Assembly (NCBI RefSeq): GCF_014636295.1
Contig: NZ_BMEC01000005.1
Location: 310,001-374,000 of the forward strand
Length of the DNA stretch: 64,000 bases
Reading direction: 5' to 3'
Source: Marivirga lumbricoides
Lineage (GTDB): Bacteria > Bacteroidota > Bacteroidia > Cytophagales > Cyclobacteriaceae
The notes below the pieces were generated by a model. That model worked only from the letters and a program-made list of their open reading frames with translations. It made no database searches and was not told the DNA's origin. Position 1 is the first letter of the stretch. Every line of letters starts with the position of its first letter. This document shows, one piece after another, positions 35,660 to 45,147 of the stretch. The position numbers and the translations under genes were made by a program.

Positions 35660-36731
35660 AATAGTAATGACTGCTGACACCGTAGGAGGTGTTTGGACCT
35701 ATGCACTGGATTTGTGCAAAGCATTAATGAGCTATAATGTGGAGGTACATTTAGTGACTATGGGTGCTTTGCTCAATGAAAAGCAATCCATTGATGTAAA
35801 TAAACTTTCTAATACACATGTGTATCAAAGCAATTACAAGCTGGAATGGACGCAGGGGGCTTCATCAGACATGGGCTTGGCAAAAAAATGGATAGCTTCC
35901 ATTTGCCTTGAGGTAGATCCTGATATTATTCATTTCAACAATTATAACCAAAGCCCTGGCAGCTGGAAGTGTCCTGTAATTACAGTTTATCATTCCTGTG
36001 AACAAACCTGTTGGAGAGCAGTAAAGGGATCGCACGCTTCTTCCGAATGGAATGAGCATAGCCAAACTGTGAAAGAGGCTTTAATTACCTCTGATATAGT
36101 AGTAGCACCTACTAAAAGTATCTTAAAAGAAGCAGAGGCTATTTATGGTAAGCTTCCTAACTCTGAAGTGATCTATAATGGCAGAAATATTAACAGACCA
36201 TTTGGCGAGCAGCAAAAAGAACCTATCATTCTCAGTGCCGGACGCGTTTGGGATGAAGCAAAAAACATCCAATTGCTTTCCTCTATTGCAAGAGAAGTAG
36301 AGTGGCCAATATGGGTAGCAGGAAATAATTCTAAAACTTTTAGGACGGGGAGTACTGGATTGGATACTATTAATTTTCTGGATTTACTTTCACCTGATGT
36401 TTTACAACAATGGATGGATCAATCCGCAATATTCATTATGCCTGCAAAGTATGAGCCTTTTGGTTTAGCTATTTTGGAAGCCGCACAATCTTCCTGTGTA
36501 TTGGTACTTTCAAATTTAGATACACTGAAAGAAATCTGGGGAGACGCAGCATTGTATTTCGATCCTTTTAAAGAGGAACAAGCAAAGGATTTACTAAACG
36601 AACTGGCCAATAATGATGAGTTACGCCATGAAATGGCCAAACGAGCATATAAAAGAGCAAGTGAATTTACGGCTGAATCAATGGCTTACAATTACATGAG
36701 GCTCTATAAAAAATTACTGGTAGTAGCATAG
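35643..36731 (+). CDS. Glycosyltransferase, GT4-like
   Basis: A 362-residue GT-B fold glycosyltransferase. The N-terminal domain starts IVMTADTVGGVWTYALDL; the C-terminal domain has ILSAGRVWDEAKNIQLL and the E-x7-E region in MPAKYEPFGLAILEAAQSS, which binds the donor nucleotide sugar. An alternative start is the methionine at 35667, which would avoid the 17-base overlap. It is cytoplasmic and likely adds one sugar to a lipid-linked or small acceptor in this operon's product. Confidence 0.88.
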   Translation: MEDKLKIVMTADTVGGVWTYALDLCKALMSYNVEVHLVTMGALLNEKQSIDVNKLSNTHVYQSNYKLEWTQGASSDMGLAKKWIASICLEVDPDIIHFNNYNQSPGSWKCPVITVYHSCEQTCWRAVKGSHASSEWNEHSQTVKEALITSDIVVAPTKSILKEAEAIYGKLPNSEVIYNGRNINRPFGEQQKEPIILSAGRVWDEAKNIQLLSSIAREVEWPIWVAGNNSKTFRTGSTGLDTINFLDLLSPDVLQQWMDQSAIFIMPAKYEPFGLAILEAAQSSCVLVLSNLDTLKEIWGDAALYFDPFKEEQAKDLLNELANNDELRHEMAKRAYKRASEFTAESMAYNYMRLYKKLLVVA

Positions 36732-36752
36732 TCAACTTTAAATGAAAGCAAT

Positions 36753-37886
36753 ATGAAAATAGTACTTTTTTACCATTCACTTGCTTCCGACTGGAACCAC
36801 GGAAATGCTCATTTTCTTCGTGGGGTATGCAGCGAATTAATAAGGAAAGGGCATGAGGTAAAGGTTTATGAACCTGAAAAGGGCTGGAGTTTGGAGAATC
36901 TTATGAATGATCACGGACCTGAAAAAGCATCTGAATTTCAATCATATTATCCTACACTGGAAACTAATTTTTATGCTCCTGAAAAGCCGGATTTTTCAGC
37001 CATGCTCTCAGGTGCCGATTTAGTAATTGTGCATGAATGGAATCCTCATGAACTTGTGGAAGCTATTGGGGAGAAAAAGAAAGAGTACGGCTATAAACTA
37101 CTTTTTCATGATACACATCACCGGGTTGTATCAGACTCTGATAGTATGGAAAAGTACAATTTTAGTAATTATGATGGTGCCCTGGTTTTCGGAGAAGTGC
37201 TTAGGAATATTTACCTTGACAAAGGATGGATGAGTGAAGTTTGGACATGGCATGAAGCTTCAGATGCAGAACTCTTTAAGCCCCTTCCTGATGTTCAAAA
37301 AGAAGGAGACTTGGTATGGATAGGCAACTGGGGCGATAATGAACGCACTGATGAGCTCATGGAGTTATTGGTGAAGCCAATTAAAGAGCTTGGTTTGAAA
37401 GCCAAATTTTATGGCGTAAGATATCCTCAAATTGCATTAAATGCAATGCGAGATGCAAATATTGAATATGGAGGCCATCTCCCTAATTACAAGGTGCCGG
37501 AAGTTTTTGCCAGGTACCATGTCACTGTGCATGTGCCCAGAAGAAATTATGTAAAAATTCTTCCGGGGATACCTACTATCCGGCCATTTGAGGCTTTAGC
37601 TTGTGGTATTCCTCTTATTTCAACGCAGTGGCAGGATAAGGAACATCTTTTCACGCCCGGCCAGGATTACCTGGTAGCCAATAATGGAGAAAAAGTAAAG
37701 GAACAGCTTCAAAAAATTCTACAGAATAAATCTTTATCCGGCCAATTGGCGGAAAATGGAAGGAAGACTATTCTTAATAAACACACTTGCCGACACAGAG
37801 TAGAGGAGCTGGAAGCAATAGTAGAGCAATTAGGAATAGCTCATGAATTAACTATTCCTTTATTAATTAATCCTTTGGAAGCATAA
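36753..37886 (+). CDS. Glycosyltransferase, CgeB-like
   Basis: A 377-residue GT-B protein. The start is IVLFYHSLASDWNHGNAHF, and the C-terminal part has RNYVKILPGIPTIRPFEALA followed by CGIPLISTQWQD, the pattern of the CgeB/Glyco_trans_1_2 group. The second of three adjacent transferase genes; 21 bases from the previous one and 32 from the next. Donor and acceptor are unknown. Confidence 0.82.
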   Translation: MKIVLFYHSLASDWNHGNAHFLRGVCSELIRKGHEVKVYEPEKGWSLENLMNDHGPEKASEFQSYYPTLETNFYAPEKPDFSAMLSGADLVIVHEWNPHELVEAIGEKKKEYGYKLLFHDTHHRVVSDSDSMEKYNFSNYDGALVFGEVLRNIYLDKGWMSEVWTWHEASDAELFKPLPDVQKEGDLVWIGNWGDNERTDELMELLVKPIKELGLKAKFYGVRYPQIALNAMRDANIEYGGHLPNYKVPEVFARYHVTVHVPRRNYVKILPGIPTIRPFEALACGIPLISTQWQDKEHLFTPGQDYLVANNGEKVKEQLQKILQNKSLSGQLAENGRKTILNKHTCRHRVEELEAIVEQLGIAHELTIPLLINPLEA

Positions 37887-37918
37887 AGAACAATCTTTTA
37901 AACTAAACTGTAAAAATC

Positions 37919-39028
37919 ATGAAATTTGTTGTAATAGGATTATCGGTAACTTCCTCTTGGGGAAATGGCCATGCCACTACTTACAGGGCATTGCTTAAAG
38001 AATTATCCAGAATGGGTCATGAGGTGCTCTTTCTGGAGCGCGACACACCTTATTATGCAGCACACAGGGATCTTCCGGATCCGGATTTCTGCAAACTTGG
38101 TCTTTACCAGTCTAATAGTTTATTAATGGCTGATTATGAAGAGGATGTAGCCAATGCAGATGTTGTAATAGTTGGCTCGTATGTGAAAGAAGGTGTGGAA
38201 ATAGGTAAGTGGGTATTACAAACTGCGGGCGGAATCCGTGCTTTTTATGATATTGATACTCCTGTTACTTTGGCTAAGCTGGAAAAAGAAGACTACGAAT
38301 ACATAACCCCTGATCTAATTGCTTCTTACGATCTTTACCTGTCTTTTTCAGGAGGACCTATCCTGAAATACCTTGAAGGATATTATAGCTCTCCTGCCGC
38401 AAGAGCACTTTACTGTTCTGTCGACCCTGAAAACTACTACCCTGAGGACCTGGACAAAAAATGGCAACTGGGCTACCTTGGCACCTATAGTGTTGACAGG
38501 CAACCTACTTTGGATAAGCTTTTAAACGAAACTGCCATAGACCTGAACCACTGCAAGTTTATGGTGGCAGGCCCTAACTATCCTGAAGAAGTAAACTGGC
38601 CGCATAATGTGGGAAGAATTGACCATTTACCTCAATCAGGCCATAGAGCTTTTTACAATCAGCAGAAATTCACATTGAACGTTACGCGAAGAGACATGAT
38701 TAAAGCTGGCTTTTCCCCCAGTGTAAGATTGTTTGAAGCAGCTGCATGTGGAGTGCCTATTATTTCAGATTATTGGGAAGGACTGGATTCGCTTTTTGAA
38801 GAGGGCACAGAAATTTTAATTGCAGGTGGTTCTGCAGATGTACAAAGGTATTTGTCCGGAATTACAGATGAGGAAGCTCGGAAAATTGGAGAACGTGCCC
38901 GACAAAAGGTGCTAAAAAGCCATACTTCAAAAGAGAGGGCTAAGGAATTGATGTATTATGTGAATGAGGCATTTGAGCAAAGAGTAATGAGAGTGGATAG
39001 TAATATGGTGTATAAAGCAATGATATGA
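37919..39028 (+). CDS. Glycosyltransferase, CgeB-like
   Basis: A 369-residue protein of the same group as the upstream gene (FVVIGLSVTSSWGNGHATTY at the start; FSPSVRLFEAAACGVPIISD near residue 265). The two probably act in sequence. It overlaps the methyltransferase gene by four bases (ATGA). Confidence 0.82.
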   Translation: MKFVVIGLSVTSSWGNGHATTYRALLKELSRMGHEVLFLERDTPYYAAHRDLPDPDFCKLGLYQSNSLLMADYEEDVANADVVIVGSYVKEGVEIGKWVLQTAGGIRAFYDIDTPVTLAKLEKEDYEYITPDLIASYDLYLSFSGGPILKYLEGYYSSPAARALYCSVDPENYYPEDLDKKWQLGYLGTYSVDRQPTLDKLLNETAIDLNHCKFMVAGPNYPEEVNWPHNVGRIDHLPQSGHRAFYNQQKFTLNVTRRDMIKAGFSPSVRLFEAAACGVPIISDYWEGLDSLFEEGTEILIAGGSADVQRYLSGITDEEARKIGERARQKVLKSHTSKERAKELMYYVNEAFEQRVMRVDSNMVYKAMI

Positions 39029-39773
39029 GCGTAGAAAGGGAGATACAAGAACTGGCGCCTTGGTTTCATAACATCCATCTACCCGGTGGGCAGCAGACCG
39101 CTCCAGATCATTTTATTGGTGATTTTCCTGATTTTAAGTGGCAAAAAATCCAAAAGTCTATTCCGGAAGACCTCACCGGCTGGAAAGTTTTGGATATTGG
39201 TTGCAATGCCGGCTTTTATTCTGTTGAATTAGCAAAAAGAGGGGCCGAAGTAGTGGGAATTGATCTGGATGACCACTGCCTAAAGCAGGCAGAATGGGTG
39301 GCAGATCAGTTTGGGCTGAATGATAAGATTACCTATAGAAAGATGCAGGTGTATGATTTAGCCAATACGGAAGAGAAATTTGATATGGTGTGGTTTGTGG
39401 GTGTATTTTATCATTTGAGATATCCGATGCTGGCGTTGGATATCATCTCCCAAAAGGTAAAAAAACACTCGTATTTCAAACGCTTTCTATGCCTGGTGTG
39501 GAGGAGATGGATTTACCTGATGACATAGAATTTAATAAAAGAGAAGCCATGCATGAAAAGGCTTATCCTAAATTAGCCTTTATTGAGAATAAGTTGGCGG
39601 GAGATCCGACTAATTGGTGGGCTCCTAACCACCAGGGTATTATTTCCATGCTAAGAAGCTGCGGGTTTAAAATTAATAACTGCCCGGAAGATGAGACTTA
39701 CGTAGCAAAGAAAAGTCAGACTTTACAAACCAGCCTTGATACCTGGAATTACTCAGAATACCTTTCGCAGTAG
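39025..39773 (+). pseudogene. SAM-dependent methyltransferase with -1 frameshift (TIGR04290-like)
   Basis: Two overlapping frames make one protein of about 248 residues. The first (from 39025) has WFHNIHLPGGQQTAPDH, the SAM motif VLDIGCNAGFYSVELAKRGA, and FVGVFYHLRYPMLALD; the second continues KKTLVFQTLSMPGVEE to YVAKKS near the end. Both parts match the TIGR04290-type methyltransferase that occurs with glycosyltransferases. The frame changes at a run of seven A (39459-39465), where -1 slippage would restore the protein. A sequencing indel, a true mutation or programmed frameshifting are all possible; an intact gene is likely in relatives. Confidence 0.75.
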
Positions 39774-39840
39774 GGAAGGAATGGAGTGAGGAAATACAGA
39801 GTAAAACCAATAAGAAAAAGTAATATCAACGCAAGCTGAA

Positions 39841-40392
39841 TTAATTTGCGTTGGTTTTCTTCCAGCTTTCCTTACTTATCTCGTAAATGAAGTTTTTACT
39901 TATAGGTTCACTGTAGTAAGGAACTTCAATTTCACCTGTTTTAACAGCTCCCAACTTTTTCATTGCCTGCTGAGATCGATAATTAGTAGTGCCAACGTGA
40001 AAGTTAACTTTATCCACGTATTCGAGAATATAATCGAGCATAAGCGTTTTAAAAGCGCGGTTATAACCCTGGCCCCAATAGTTTTTTCCTAAAAAGGTGT
40101 ATCCTATAAAGATGGAGTTAGAGTCCGGGTCATAGTTATAATATCTGGAGCAACCAATAATTTGCGACTTGCTATTGAGTATCAGAAAAGCGCCACCTGA
40201 CTCAATTGCTCCTTTGAAATAATTTTCAAATTGATCTCTCTGATACCGTGTTTTATTGGGGTGCTGAGTCCATATTTCCGGATCTGAGGCTACCTCAAAC
40301 AAGGCTTCGAAGTCTTCCTTTTTGAGAGGTTTTAAGCTAAGTATCTCATGCTTAAGGTGATGAGGTTGAAGGTTGAAACTTGTAATTGGCAT
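39841..40392 (-). CDS. GNAT family N-acetyltransferase, RimJ/RimL-like
   Basis: A 183-residue acetyl-CoA-dependent acetyltransferase. The features are the start LKPLKKEDFEALFEVASDPEIW, acetyl-CoA loop region GKNYWGQGYNRAFK, and VGTTNYRSQQAMKKLGAVKTG near residue 140. Substrate unknown. Monocistronic, convergent with the glycosyltransferase operon. Confidence 0.85.
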   Translation of the reverse strand: MPITSFNLQPHHLKHEILSLKPLKKEDFEALFEVASDPEIWTQHPNKTRYQRDQFENYFKGAIESGGAFLILNSKSQIIGCSRYYNYDPDSNSIFIGYTFLGKNYWGQGYNRAFKTLMLDYILEYVDKVNFHVGTTNYRSQQAMKKLGAVKTGEIEVPYYSEPISKNFIYEISKESWKKTNAN

Positions 40393-40481
40393 AGCACTAT
40401 TTTTTAGCCTAAGATAATGATTTTGTGCATAGGTTAAATTATCTCTCAGAAAATTTCAGGATTTCAGTAGCTAAAATAAAA

Positions 40482-40526
40482 AAAGTCTCATTTTAAGCTC
40501 AATATTCATGCTTAAAATGAGACTTT
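40482..40526 (-). terminator. Terminator of the lipoprotein/beta-barrel operon
   Basis: Perfect 17-base inverted repeat (40482-40498 and 40510-40526) with 11-base loop; core AGTCTCATTTTAAGC. On the minus strand it is followed by TTTTTATTTTAG. It sits just after the last gene of the minus-strand operon and before the GNAT gene. Confidence 0.8.
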
Positions 40527-40556
40527 AACTTTGCTAAAGTGTGCAGCTGATCTTTA

Positions 40557-41390
40557 CTAATCAGTAATTACCTTCACACTAAAAGTGTACTTATCTTCCT
40601 GTACACCTTCAGGGTCAGTAACTGCTATTATCTGAATGGCGCCTAATGCATTGCCGTTTCTACCAATCAGGTAGATGTCGCTATCACGGATATTGGAGAT
40701 TTTAGAGAGCTGAACTCCATTTTCAAAGGCATTTCTAATGGATTGCGAGTTGGCGCTGGAATAATTAAAACCATCAAATTTCACAAAACTAATTCCTGTA
40801 TTGCTTACCCATTCTCTTGAAAGCGTTTCATTTTCTTCCAGAGTATTATCTACAATATCAGACTCAAAAGTGGTGCTGTCTGTGGAAAAGCCGGGTTTAA
40901 GCTGTGTTAATGAAAAAGCATTTGGTCTTGAGGAAGATGTGGAGTAGATATTAATGCCTGAAGCTTCCCTTACAAAAGTTTCGCCCCTGTTAACAAGAAT
41001 TCTTTTGGCTATTTCACTGACCTGATTGTTCTGATTTGTTAAGGTAAATACTAATAAAGATTGTGTGGAATCCTCATAAGCAGGCACATTATATTCTAGT
41101 CTGTAATTGATACTTGAGTTGTTAAATGTAGAATCAAGAACATTTCTGATACCATATTGATCATCAATAGACGCAATATTGAGGGTTAAAATGCTACCTG
41201 AATTGGTACTAGCTTTAACTGTAATGAATACTTTATCACCTGAATTCGCTTCAATTTGAGTGGCTTCAGGAGTGAGGAAAATCAGAATAGGAGATTCCAC
41301 CTCAGAGGAGTCCTCACAGGAAAAAAGTGAGAAGCTGGTGAGAAGAATCACCAATAAGAATAACTTTGACGGGTTAATGATGCTATGCAT
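40557..41390 (-). CDS. Hypothetical lipoprotein
   Basis: A 277-residue protein with a lipoprotein signal (LLTSFSLFSCEDSSE). The mature part has no recognised motif; it looks beta-rich, with one segment ANSGDKVFITVKASTNSGS that resembles an Ig-like/cadherin strand pattern. Last gene of a four-gene minus-strand operon with two other lipoproteins and a beta-barrel; 77 bases after the third gene. Confidence 0.65.
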   Translation of the reverse strand: MHSIINPSKLFLLVILLTSFSLFSCEDSSEVESPILIFLTPEATQIEANSGDKVFITVKASTNSGSILTLNIASIDDQYGIRNVLDSTFNNSSINYRLEYNVPAYEDSTQSLLVFTLTNQNNQVSEIAKRILVNRGETFVREASGINIYSTSSSRPNAFSLTQLKPGFSTDSTTFESDIVDNTLEENETLSREWVSNTGISFVKFDGFNYSSANSQSIRNAFENGVQLSKISNIRDSDIYLIGRNGNALGAIQIIAVTDPEGVQEDKYTFSVKVITD

Positions 41391-41467
41391 AAGGACTATT
41401 TAAAATAATGAATGCCGGCTGCAAAGGTACAACCGGCATTAGAAGATTAAACTTTATTCTAGAGAAA

Positions 41468-41923
41468 TTAATTCATTTCTACTTTATATTTAAATGCCTG
41501 AATTTCCATTCTGCGCACTTCTTTCTTTCCCAGAAACATCCTGTTAATCTGCTTGTAATCATTTGTGACTACATAGTAAGTAGCTTCCGGAAACTCATCA
41601 ACAACTTTATAAGCTGCTTTTTTCATCTCATTTTTAAGGTTGATGTCAGCAGGGCCACTTAATTCTGTAACTCTTACATTTTGATAGTTGTAAGGGATGT
41701 TATTAATAGAATCTATCACCTTAATAAAACCGATGTATTGTCTTGATGATACAGAGATCTCAGTTTTTCCAAGATATTCGATATCATTAATATCTACGTT
41801 CAATCTCACAAAATCAGGAGTAAGTGAAATGCTTCTCTTCTGGTTATACGTGTAGAAATTGCCGCATGAAGTAAAAATAATCGGTACTATGAGAATTGTT
41901 ATTATCCAAATTAGTTTTTTCAT
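41468..41923 (-). CDS. Hypothetical lipoprotein
   Basis: A 151-residue protein with a signal ending in IIFTSCGNFYTYNQK, so lipidated. The soluble part has a YYVVTNDYKQINRMFLGKKE-like end. No family recognised. Seven bases separate it from the beta-barrel gene. Probably a peripheral component of the same surface complex. Confidence 0.65.
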   Translation of the reverse strand: MKKLIWIITILIVPIIFTSCGNFYTYNQKRSISLTPDFVRLNVDINDIEYLGKTEISVSSRQYIGFIKVIDSINNIPYNYQNVRVTELSGPADINLKNEMKKAAYKVVDEFPEATYYVVTNDYKQINRMFLGKKEVRRMEIQAFKYKVEMN

Positions 41924-41930
41924 AGTAAGC

Positions 41931-42716
41931 TTATTTTCTGAAATAGTAAGTTAATAAAATACGAACATCTGCACCCATTTCAAATTCAGAATAATCTAAA
42001 GCCTCATAATTAGCAGTAGATGTAGCATTTCTGGTAAAGAAATTTTGCTCGTTTACAACTCCGCCAACAGATGTTTGAGTAGCTGCTTCATACTGTAAAT
42101 TGTAACGCTTTAAGCTTCTGATTGAAGCTTCTGCTCCGATTGAAAGAGGTAAGTCAGCCACAAATGCCTGAATACCAAAGTGCAAATTGAAACCTAGGTC
42201 AGTAGTTTGCTGTCTGTAGCTCTCAGCAACAAAATCACCAGTTAAGTTAGTGCGGTTTGTAGTTTGTACTTCATCAATTTCAGTACCTACAATAAGTCCT
42301 ACACCCACATAAGTATCTAAAAAATTAGTACTGCTGAAGTGATAGTGTGCACTTGGCATAAAACGATAGAACATTTCTTTTTCAATGTTATCTTCTTCAC
42401 CAAGCTGATCTACCAAATTACCCTGAATTTTCTGACTTTTTCCATAAATCTGTGTTGATAATCTGAATTCGATGTTATCAGTAAAATAGTATTTTAAACC
42501 CATAAGCGGAAATCCTCTTACATCAATGTCTTGATCTGCCATTTCACCTAATTCTACGAAACTTGGGCCAATTACATAACCAAAATTACCAGCAACAGGT
42601 CTTGTACCAGTTACTATTTTCCTCTGTACATTCTCTCTTTCTAATAACTGAGCAAATGAGCTTGTGCTGATTAATAATGCTAAAAGAAAGGCTTTATAAA
42701 ATTTATTGAATTTCAT
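41931..42716 (-). CDS. Outer-membrane beta-barrel protein
   Basis: A 261-residue protein with a signal peptide (KAFLLALLISTSSFAQ) and alternating hydrophobic/polar strands ending in FRK after MGADVRILLTYYFRK, typical of a small Bacteroidota outer-membrane beta-barrel. Between the flanking lipoprotein genes in one operon. Function unknown. Confidence 0.75.
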   Translation of the reverse strand: MKFNKFYKAFLLALLISTSSFAQLLERENVQRKIVTGTRPVAGNFGYVIGPSFVELGEMADQDIDVRGFPLMGLKYYFTDNIEFRLSTQIYGKSQKIQGNLVDQLGEEDNIEKEMFYRFMPSAHYHFSSTNFLDTYVGVGLIVGTEIDEVQTTNRTNLTGDFVAESYRQQTTDLGFNLHFGIQAFVADLPLSIGAEASIRSLKRYNLQYEAATQTSVGGVVNEQNFFTRNATSTANYEALDYSEFEMGADVRILLTYYFRK

Positions 42717-42738
42717 TGTATCTTAAATATTAAGGTTA

Positions 42739-44049
42739 TTATTCTGATAATGTTACTGTTATTTCGTTGTAAGAGCTCCCACCAGTACCGTTCACTTTTG
42801 CAATGATTTTATATTCACCTGCAGCATAACCAGCAGTATTGAAATCCTCAAGTGTAAAAGGTGCTTCAAAATCTTCGCCTATAGATAAATTATCAAAGAA
42901 GAATTCTACAGAAGAGATAGCATCACCTTCATCATCGCTTGTAGTAGTGCTAATAGTAATCAAATTGCCAATTGTAATATTACCACCATTGCTAGGGCTT
43001 GTAATATTTACTCTGGGAGCATAGTTTTCCGGAGCAATTAAGGTAACATTTACAAAATCACTTCTTTTAGCACCCGCTTTATCATAAGCTGTTACTTCAA
43101 TAGTTACTGCGCCTACAGCGTTCTCATAAGTATCCCATATATAAGAGAATGGAGCCTCGGTAACAGTAGCTACTAAAGTACCATTGATAATGAATTCCAC
43201 TCTGTCAATATCGTCTAAACCATTTTCATCAGATACACCTGAAGCAATAGTTCTTACAGATTGTCTTTCGTAAGTTGCACCGTTAATGATTCCAGAGATG
43301 TTAACAGTTGGAGCTTCGTTTTGAGCTACTGTAATTACAATTTCCATTTCATCTGTAGCTTCATCACTGTCAGCATTAGCTACAGTAACGCTAATTACGT
43401 GCAAGCCAGGCTCTAAGTCTACAGTGTTAAAGTTAATTTCATAAGGCTCTTCCACTAATTCCTCGATTACTGTTCCATCAACAGCAAAAGAGACAGATGA
43501 TAATGGAGAAAGAAGGTTATTAGTGATATCTGCTTCAAGTTCTAAGATATATCCTTGCTCAAACTCATTATTGGACAGAGTAGCATCACCATCAACATAT
43601 AAATCAACGGTCAACACATCAGCGGCACCACCTTGGTTTGAATTATTGTAGTTGCTAGCCTGATCCCACTCATTTGTGATATATCTACCAGTTTTGTTAG
43701 TGGCTCCTGAAATAGAGCTGTACCAACCTGCTGCAAAAGCATCTTCAATAGTCCAGTCTTTTACTGTAGGAATATAAGCGATAATAGAGAAGCTTGAATT
43801 ACCTGCAGGAACTGCTGTTTTAATAACTGCATCTTCAGTAGCAGTAGCCTGAGTAGCAGAGTAAAATTCATTTTCGTTATCAAGCGTGAAAATGTAAACT
43901 GAATCCCCTTTAAAGTCTGCTGGGATATTATTCAAAATGATAGAAGCAGTCTTTTGCTCCTCCTGGATGTTGGGTGTTGAAATGTCGAACTCCTCAGAGC
44001 AAGAGAAAACAACTCCCAGAATGAATAAAAATGGTATTAGTCTCTTCAT
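42739..44049 (-). CDS. Lipoprotein with repeated Ig-like domains
   Basis: A 436-residue protein with a lipoprotein signal (FILGVVFSCSEEFDI). After an N-terminal region of about 150 residues, three Ig-like units recur with the pattern V-x-F-x-[IV]-[ND]-G-T or VEFFFDNLSIGEDFEAPFT, each ending in V-x-V-T-x-[YA], as in bacterial Ig/Big_9 domains of surface adhesins and glycan-binding lipoproteins. First gene of the four-gene operon. Likely exposed on the outer membrane; ligand unknown. Confidence 0.75.
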   Translation of the reverse strand: MKRLIPFLFILGVVFSCSEEFDISTPNIQEEQKTASIILNNIPADFKGDSVYIFTLDNENEFYSATQATATEDAVIKTAVPAGNSSFSIIAYIPTVKDWTIEDAFAAGWYSSISGATNKTGRYITNEWDQASNYNNSNQGGAADVLTVDLYVDGDATLSNNEFEQGYILELEADITNNLLSPLSSVSFAVDGTVIEELVEEPYEINFNTVDLEPGLHVISVTVANADSDEATDEMEIVITVAQNEAPTVNISGIINGATYERQSVRTIASGVSDENGLDDIDRVEFIINGTLVATVTEAPFSYIWDTYENAVGAVTIEVTAYDKAGAKRSDFVNVTLIAPENYAPRVNITSPSNGGNITIGNLITISTTTSDDEGDAISSVEFFFDNLSIGEDFEAPFTLEDFNTAGYAAGEYKIIAKVNGTGGSSYNEITVTLSE

Positions 44050-44993
44050 TTTTAAATAGTTAAAGAATTTAAATTATTAAAATAGTTATTAAATTTCTTC
44101 AAATATATTAAAAAAACTTTATTCAATAGAGTAAAACCAATTTTTGTCTGATTTTTTCGGCTAATTTATTCTTCTTACCGAAGTAGAAAATTTGGTAGAA
44201 TATATGTTTTCGTATTTCATGTTTTGTAAAAAACCAAAATGAACAGTATATATATTACCGTTCATTAAAATAATGTAGTGAAAATTTTTTTTTAATTCAG
44301 TAAGAAAAAAATGACTTTGTATTAATTTCTTAGGCGAAAAAATATTTTCTTAGGCGAAAAAATATTTTGAACCTAAAAAGCCTGAGTTTGATTCTTAATT
44401 TGTTTTAAAGTTCGTCAGAGCATTCCTGCTTTGGCAGGGCAGCCATTTTATTAATCGAACTGAGGTTATCATCTAAAATCAAATGGTTATTGTGAGCGCA
44501 GAGCGGCAATCTTTTCTATTACTTTACTTTAAAAATTCTGGTAATGAAACTTCATTGAAAAGATTCCTGATCATTTTTTCCGCTGTTCTCCAAGAATTTC
44601 CGGGATGATGATACTTGCTGGCTTTTGTAGTGCTACCAAGTCTATAATGCTACCATTTTTCTTTAGCAAACTATCAGCTTATACATTTTTAAAACACTAT
44701 TTATTCAGCATAAGAAAGGTTTACATTATTTCTGAATGTGCTTAATTCGAGGTAGTAAAGTGGAGATTTTTTAGTAAAGAGTTGTTAAGAGATGAGGCTA
44801 ATTCTATATAGTTTCTTTATTAAAAACTCAGAAATTATTATTCTGTAACAGGGAAATGTGCAGCCTAACTACAGTGAACTCATCAGGTGAAATTAACGTA
44901 GCTATAATGCTAAAATGAATTATTTAGTCAGGCTTGAAAATTTTCTTAAAATTTACAATACAACTCCATTATACGAAGAGCTATTCTAAAATA
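44050..44993. other. Long intergenic region with degraded repeats
   Basis: About 940 bases without a supported gene. It includes a perfect 20-base tandem duplication (44326-44365), a phrase TTGTGAGCGCAGAGCGGCAATCTTTT (about 44489-44514, written here in pieces: TTGTGAGCGCAG, AGCGGCAATCTTTT) that resembles a common dispersed repeat of Bacteroidota, and the phrase AGTTCGTCAGAGC at about 44410. The promoter of the lipoprotein operon must lie near 44050-44150. Confidence 0.45.
44326..44365. repeat. 20-base perfect tandem duplication
   Basis: TTTCTTAGGCGAAAAAATAT occurs twice in direct succession, followed by a further TTT. It lies in non-coding DNA and looks like a simple replication-slippage duplication. 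Confidence 0.85.
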
Positions 44994-45015
44994 TCACTTA
45001 CTTTTAGAATAGCTC
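44978..45015. terminator. Hairpin over the end of the FeoB-associated gene
   Basis: GAGCTATTCTAAAA at 44978-44991 and its exact reverse complement at 45002-45015, loop 10. The loop contains the stop codon of the 47-residue gene. There is no T-run on the minus strand, so it may act as an mRNA 3'-end stabiliser instead of a terminator. Confidence 0.5.
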
Positions 45016-45137
45016 TGCTCTGGATTCATAGCACATTTACTACAACCACCTGATGGTTTTTTTTTCATAAAGAAGAAACGATAAATGCTATAAGCTATAA
45101 TCGAAAAGAAAAGAATAAAAACTATTATTTCCTGCAT
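44994..45137 (-). CDS. FeoB-associated Cys-rich membrane protein
   Basis: A 47-residue frame starting MQEIIVFILFFSIIAYSIYR, a single membrane helix, then FFFMKKKPSGGCSKCAMNPE with a C-x2-C pair and a charged end. This matches the FeoB-associated Cys-rich membrane protein family that accompanies FeoB in many Bacteroidota. It lies 10 bases downstream of feoB on the same strand and so forms the third gene of the feo operon. It is too short for routine gene callers. Confidence 0.85.
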   Translation of the reverse strand: MQEIIVFILFFSIIAYSIYRFFFMKKKPSGGCSKCAMNPEQSYSKSK

Positions 45138-45147
45138 ATTTATAAGT

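Noticed and set aside
44978-45015. Classical Rho-independent terminator for feo
   Set aside because: Stem is perfect, but neither strand has a T-run after it.
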